From assembly GCA_031263965.1 (NCBI GenBank), contig JAISES010000461.1, positions 1 through 8,819 of the forward strand: a DNA stretch of 8,819 nucleotides, given 5' to 3'. The notes below the pieces were generated by a model. That model was not told the DNA's origin, ran no database searches, and was given only the letters and a program-made list of their open reading frames with translations. Made by a program: the position numbers and the translations under genes. Of the stretch, positions 6,345 to 8,819 are shown piece after piece (the first letter of the stretch is position 1; each line of letters starts with the position of its first letter). The DNA comes from Prevotella sp. (GTDB lineage Bacteria; Bacteroidota; Bacteroidia; Bacteroidales; Dysgonomonadaceae).

Positions 6345-8219
6345 TTAATCAAGTTTCACGTCAGTTCCCTGCTCTACAACATGCCAATTCATGATATTAA
6401 CCGTTGCCGTTACGTAAGTATCAGCTTCTTCAAGCGGTTCAATTGTACTGGGATCCGGATCAATAATATCATTAGGATCTCCAATACCAGGACTTTTTAT
6501 CCCCGTAATGGAAATTTGATAAGCATGATTACGGCGAACCAATACCTTGTTTGCAGCAGAAGCTGCATCCTCGTCTTTTACCCATACACGATAGAAACAG
6601 TGTCCTTGCCAGTATTCCTGCAAATCTGCCTGTTTATTACCGGTAATTCTTTTAAGATCTTGAATATAAGCACTAACCTTTGTATCTGTATAAGGATTAA
6701 TTGAACCTCCTCCCAAATTCTCTCCTAATTTATAGCATACATATTCCTGCAAAGCTCTTAATCCAAGGAAAAATAGACCATCAGTACCAAGAGACCCAAC
6801 ATAATACATTGTATCCAGAGAAGTATATGGAGAAGTCGTATAAGTAGGGGTTACATTACTATATGTAGGATTTCCCACATTATCAACAGATGTTATATAA
6901 CTTGCCGGAGTATATACGCCTTCAAACAAAACAAATGTAGAATAGTGAGAAAATGTTTGAGAGTTATTGTTTTCAGTAGCTAAAACATAGTTTGCAGTAG
7001 CAGCATTAGCACTCCACGCTACATTCTTACTACCATTATTAATATTATTCACAACAGCACTTGCTGATAAAGTCTGATTTCGATAAGCAGCACTGGTACC
7101 TGCAAAACGGGAGTTATCCATTTTATATACCCAGTCTGTATTCGTGCCATCAGCAAGAGCAAGCGTCTCGTTATAACGGGTAGATTTCACAATACTTCCC
7201 TCCCACATCTGGAAAGGATATTCTGACGTATTAATATTACCAAGAGCCCACTTTGCTCCCGGAGCAAATTTCCCAGCAGAAGTTCCACTACCTGCTGCTT
7301 CAGTAACACCCTGAGCAATCGCCAATACAGCAACTTTAGCTACAGCACGCTGAATATTTATCAGAAGTGCATTCTGCCCATTAGCATTAGTCACATCAGC
7401 ACCAGCACCTCTCGAGTCAGCAGCTGAAACACCGGGTTCCAAAGTAAACTTACATGTAGAAACATACGGAGAAGCCGTACCCGTCCCAACATCTGACGGC
7501 TGATTTAGTGCATCCCCCCAATTGGACATTAGGTAAAATACATCAAGATTAGAACCTCCATCACCGGAAAGAATACCTTTTGTCGGATCACCAAAACCAG
7601 TTAACGCCCTGATAAGGGTATCTGCACTTACATTAGTCGGAATACTAAATCCAGTAGCTGTTTCAAGAACAATACCGGAAGGGCCAGACCATATCGGAGA
7701 GTTCAAAGCTTCATGATTATTATTCCCATCATTATAAGCACTAGAAAACTGCGGGCCATAAGAACCGAGAACGTTCCAGTCTTTACCCAGATAAGTAGGG
7801 TCAACAGCATTACTTGTACCAGTACTTTCTTCGTGGTTAATTAATTTCGCCCCTCCCATATTTACCGCCAGATAAATAAGCTTAGATCCTGACTTACATT
7901 TAACAGTGACCCTTGCGGCATTGCTAGCTTCGTTATAGTCTGTTGATATCAAATAAGCCATAGCCTCAGGCGTACCATCTAATTTATAGATAAACAACGC
8001 AGCATCGTTAACTGCACTTTCTCTACCAGCACTAGCCAAGTCAGCTCCACCTGCATAAGTACCCGGATTAGTGAAATTCAACTGAAAAGTAGCAGTCGTA
8101 CTTACACCACCGTTTTTATCTCCACCAGGCCCGTCAGGACCTCCACCAATCACATCGTTGTTACAGCTAACTATTGTAGCCGCGGCCAACATACTAAAAA
8201 ATAATGTTTTAAACTTCAT
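6345..8219 (-). CDS. mfa1: Mfa1-family major fimbrial subunit, stalk fimbrillin (624 aa)
   Basis: Structural subunit polymerised by strand exchange to form the fimbrial shaft. The signal peptide ends T-I-V-S-C with C19 as the lipid site, followed by a Gly/Pro-rich linker (25-38). The first strand TATFQLNF (42-49) is followed by a loop with a single basic residue, R66, then NDAALFIYKLDG (71-82). This matches the layout at the gingipain cleavage site of P. gingivalis FimA. The pilin motif QRAVAKVAVLA lies at 290-300. The C-terminus is typical of Mfa1: RRNHAYQISITGI (562-574), SPGIGDPNDI, then YVTATVNIMNWHVV (602-615), the donor-strand region. At 624 aa it is somewhat longer than P. gingivalis Mfa1. 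Codon choice leans to GCT, GGT, ACT and AGT, unlike the GCG/ACG/CCG-richer tip genes, as expected for a highly expressed gene. It lies downstream of the TPR/DUF3868-like gene and upstream of mfa2. The start is fixed by the signal peptide; no Shine-Dalgarno site is present. Confidence 0.94.
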   Translation of the reverse strand: MKFKTLFFSMLAAATIVSCNNDVIGGGPDGPGGDKNGGVSTTATFQLNFTNPGTYAGGADLASAGRESAVNDAALFIYKLDGTPEAMAYLISTDYNEASNAARVTVKCKSGSKLIYLAVNMGGAKLINHEESTGTSNAVDPTYLGKDWNVLGSYGPQFSSAYNDGNNNHEALNSPIWSGPSGIVLETATGFSIPTNVSADTLIRALTGFGDPTKGILSGDGGSNLDVFYLMSNWGDALNQPSDVGTGTASPYVSTCKFTLEPGVSAADSRGAGADVTNANGQNALLINIQRAVAKVAVLAIAQGVTEAAGSGTSAGKFAPGAKWALGNINTSEYPFQMWEGSIVKSTRYNETLALADGTNTDWVYKMDNSRFAGTSAAYRNQTLSASAVVNNINNGSKNVAWSANAATANYVLATENNNSQTFSHYSTFVLFEGVYTPASYITSVDNVGNPTYSNVTPTYTTSPYTSLDTMYYVGSLGTDGLFFLGLRALQEYVCYKLGENLGGGSINPYTDTKVSAYIQDLKRITGNKQADLQEYWQGHCFYRVWVKDEDAASAANKVLVRRNHAYQISITGIKSPGIGDPNDIIDPDPSTIEPLEEADTYVTATVNIMNWHVVEQGTDVKLD

Positions 8220-8396
8220 AACTTTTAAAATTTTAAATTTGTAATAATAATAATTTTTCTATTTTTTCTTCTACTTTAATTGATTAATAATACTTTGTCA
8301 TTCATTTTCTTTTTTTGTTTCATACGCATATTTATTTTGTTATTAATAGTACACTTCTATTCTCCTTTATAATGCCAAATCGTTATTCATAATTCA
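8220..8396 (-). other. AT-rich intergenic leader upstream of mfa1
   Basis: This 177-nt gap carries no gene I can support. It is extremely AT-rich. On the minus strand it has an isolated AAAGGAG (8368-8362) not placed before any useful start codon, and a 17-codon frame (8329-8276, MRMKQKKKMNDKVLLIN) without a ribosome site. I find no exact TAnnTTTG element and no hairpin with a T-run, so mfa1 could be read through from the upstream gene or use a divergent promoter. It would serve as an AT-rich, unstructured 5' leader for the abundant stalk mRNA. Confidence 0.5.
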
Positions 8397-8819
8397 TTAC
8401 CGGATTTTTCGCCGCTGTTGGGAAGATGGCTGAGATTTATCAACATCTTTCTCCGCATCAACACCCGCTTCACGACGGTTATTTATATTTGCCAGTTTCT
8501 TTTTCAACTCCCGCAGGTTGTTAGTCGCTGCCTGTATCCCTTCTTTTTCGGCTTGCTTCAAAGAAGTCTCCGCTTCGCGATAGTTCCCTTTCAACATTTG
8601 GAATACACCCATGTTATTTGCATATTCCGGCGTGGACGGATCGGACAATTTCAGATATCGCTCCGCTTCACGCAGGTTATTCTTTGCTAATGCCGCCGCC
8701 GCGCCATTCAGGTTGGCCACCGGATCATCCGGAAATTCTTCGCGCGCCACTTCAAACACTTTCAGAAATTCGGGACTCCCGACTTCGTACGTATTTGCCA
8801 CAATATACATCTCGTTCAA
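8397..8819 (-). CDS. C-terminal part of a TPR-containing, probably DUF3868/OmpA-like protein (start outside window)
   Basis: The frame is open to the window edge. Its first codon in the window is TTG, an internal leucine (L-N-E-M-Y-I-V), so the gene begins outside. The 140 visible residues contain two or three TPR-like helical units: F-P-D-D-P-V-A-N-L-N-G-A-A-A-A-L, N-N-L-R-E-A-E-R-Y-L, then Y-A-N-N-M-G-V-F followed by G-N-Y-R-E-A-E-T-S-L-K-Q-A. A charged tail rich in K, R, D and Q ends in Q-Q-R-R-K-I-R. In Bacteroides fimbrial loci a DUF3868 protein with an OmpA-like part and a TPR-like C-terminus, beginning in the same L-N-E-M-Y style, commonly sits just before mfa1. Its exact role in assembly is not established to my knowledge. 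The family assignment rests on this C-terminus and on context; the N-terminal domains are not visible. Confidence 0.8.
   Translation of the reverse strand: MNEMYIVANTYEVGSPEFLKVFEVAREEFPDDPVANLNGAAAALAKNNLREAERYLKLSDPSTPEYANNMGVFQMLKGNYREAETSLKQAEKEGIQAATNNLRELKKKLANINNRREAGVDAEKDVDKSQPSSQQRRKIR

Noticed and set aside
8227..8240. AT-only palindrome-like stretch before mfa1 as an invertible-promoter repeat
   Set aside because: It is simple A/T runs; no matching distant inverted copy is seen and no recombinase gene is present in the window.
8276..8329. 17-codon frame upstream of mfa1 as a leader peptide gene
   Set aside because: It has no ribosome site, lies in a low-complexity AT-rich stretch, and nothing marks it as coding; kept only as a low-level finding.
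8397..8819. Treating the TPR-containing gene as complete with a start at 8819
   Set aside because: The codon at the edge is TTG within a conserved L-N-E-M-Y stretch, there is no signal peptide, and the frame is open to the window end; it is a truncated gene.

Overview
The window holds a type V (Bacteroidia-type, FimA/Mfa) fimbrial gene cluster, all on the minus strand, so the genes read from high to low coordinates. The content points to Bacteroidales, with Bacteroides or Parabacteroides most likely. The evidence is the series of Bacteroidetes-style lipoprotein signal peptides, the Mfa1 and Mfa2 fimbrial families, large tip proteins ending in a FISUMP-type C-terminal domain, weak or absent Shine-Dalgarno sites, and one exact TAnnTTTG -7 promoter element. 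The species cannot be told from the sequence alone.

Layout in transcription order: (1) 8819-8397, the C-terminal end of a TPR-containing protein, cut by the window edge and probably the DUF3868/OmpA-like protein usually found upstream of mfa1 in Bacteroides. (2) 8396-8220, a very AT-rich leader. (3) 8219-6345, the Mfa1-family major fimbrillin (624 aa). (4) 6307-6270, a hairpin with a T-run, probably a partial terminator. (5) 6203-5166, the FimB/Mfa2-family anchor lipoprotein (345 aa). (6) 5136-2500, a large fimbrial tip/adhesin lipoprotein (878 aa) only 29 nt after the anchor. (7) 2418-2352, two consecutive hairpins, the second a strong intrinsic terminator. (8) 2318-2275, an apparent independent promoter and a consensus Shine-Dalgarno site. 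(9) 2270-75, a second large tip/adhesin-like lipoprotein (731 aa). (10) 54-1, the first 18 codons of what looks like an ABC exporter (MsbA-type) gene running off the window.

How the parts fit: Mfa1 would form the stalk, Mfa2 would anchor it and limit its length at the outer membrane, and the 878-aa protein would cap the tip with a C-terminal FISUMP-like binding domain. Stalk and anchor share a C-terminal strand motif ending W-H-V-V, the region that type V pilins donate to a neighbour. The two large proteins lack it and carry the FISUMP domain there instead, as expected for tip subunits. The stalk protein has a single arginine (R66) where P. gingivalis FimA is cleaved for strand exchange. The 731-aa protein has a different N-terminal fimbrillin domain but the same C-terminal modules, and looks separately transcribed, so it may be an alternative tip.

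The system class is known. The less ordinary points are the separately regulated second tip protein, a Cys-x8-EGPIV motif shared by the two tip lipoproteins but absent from stalk and anchor, the glycine-rich C-terminal extension of the 878-aa protein, and the likely expression-ratio control by the mfa1-mfa2 hairpin.
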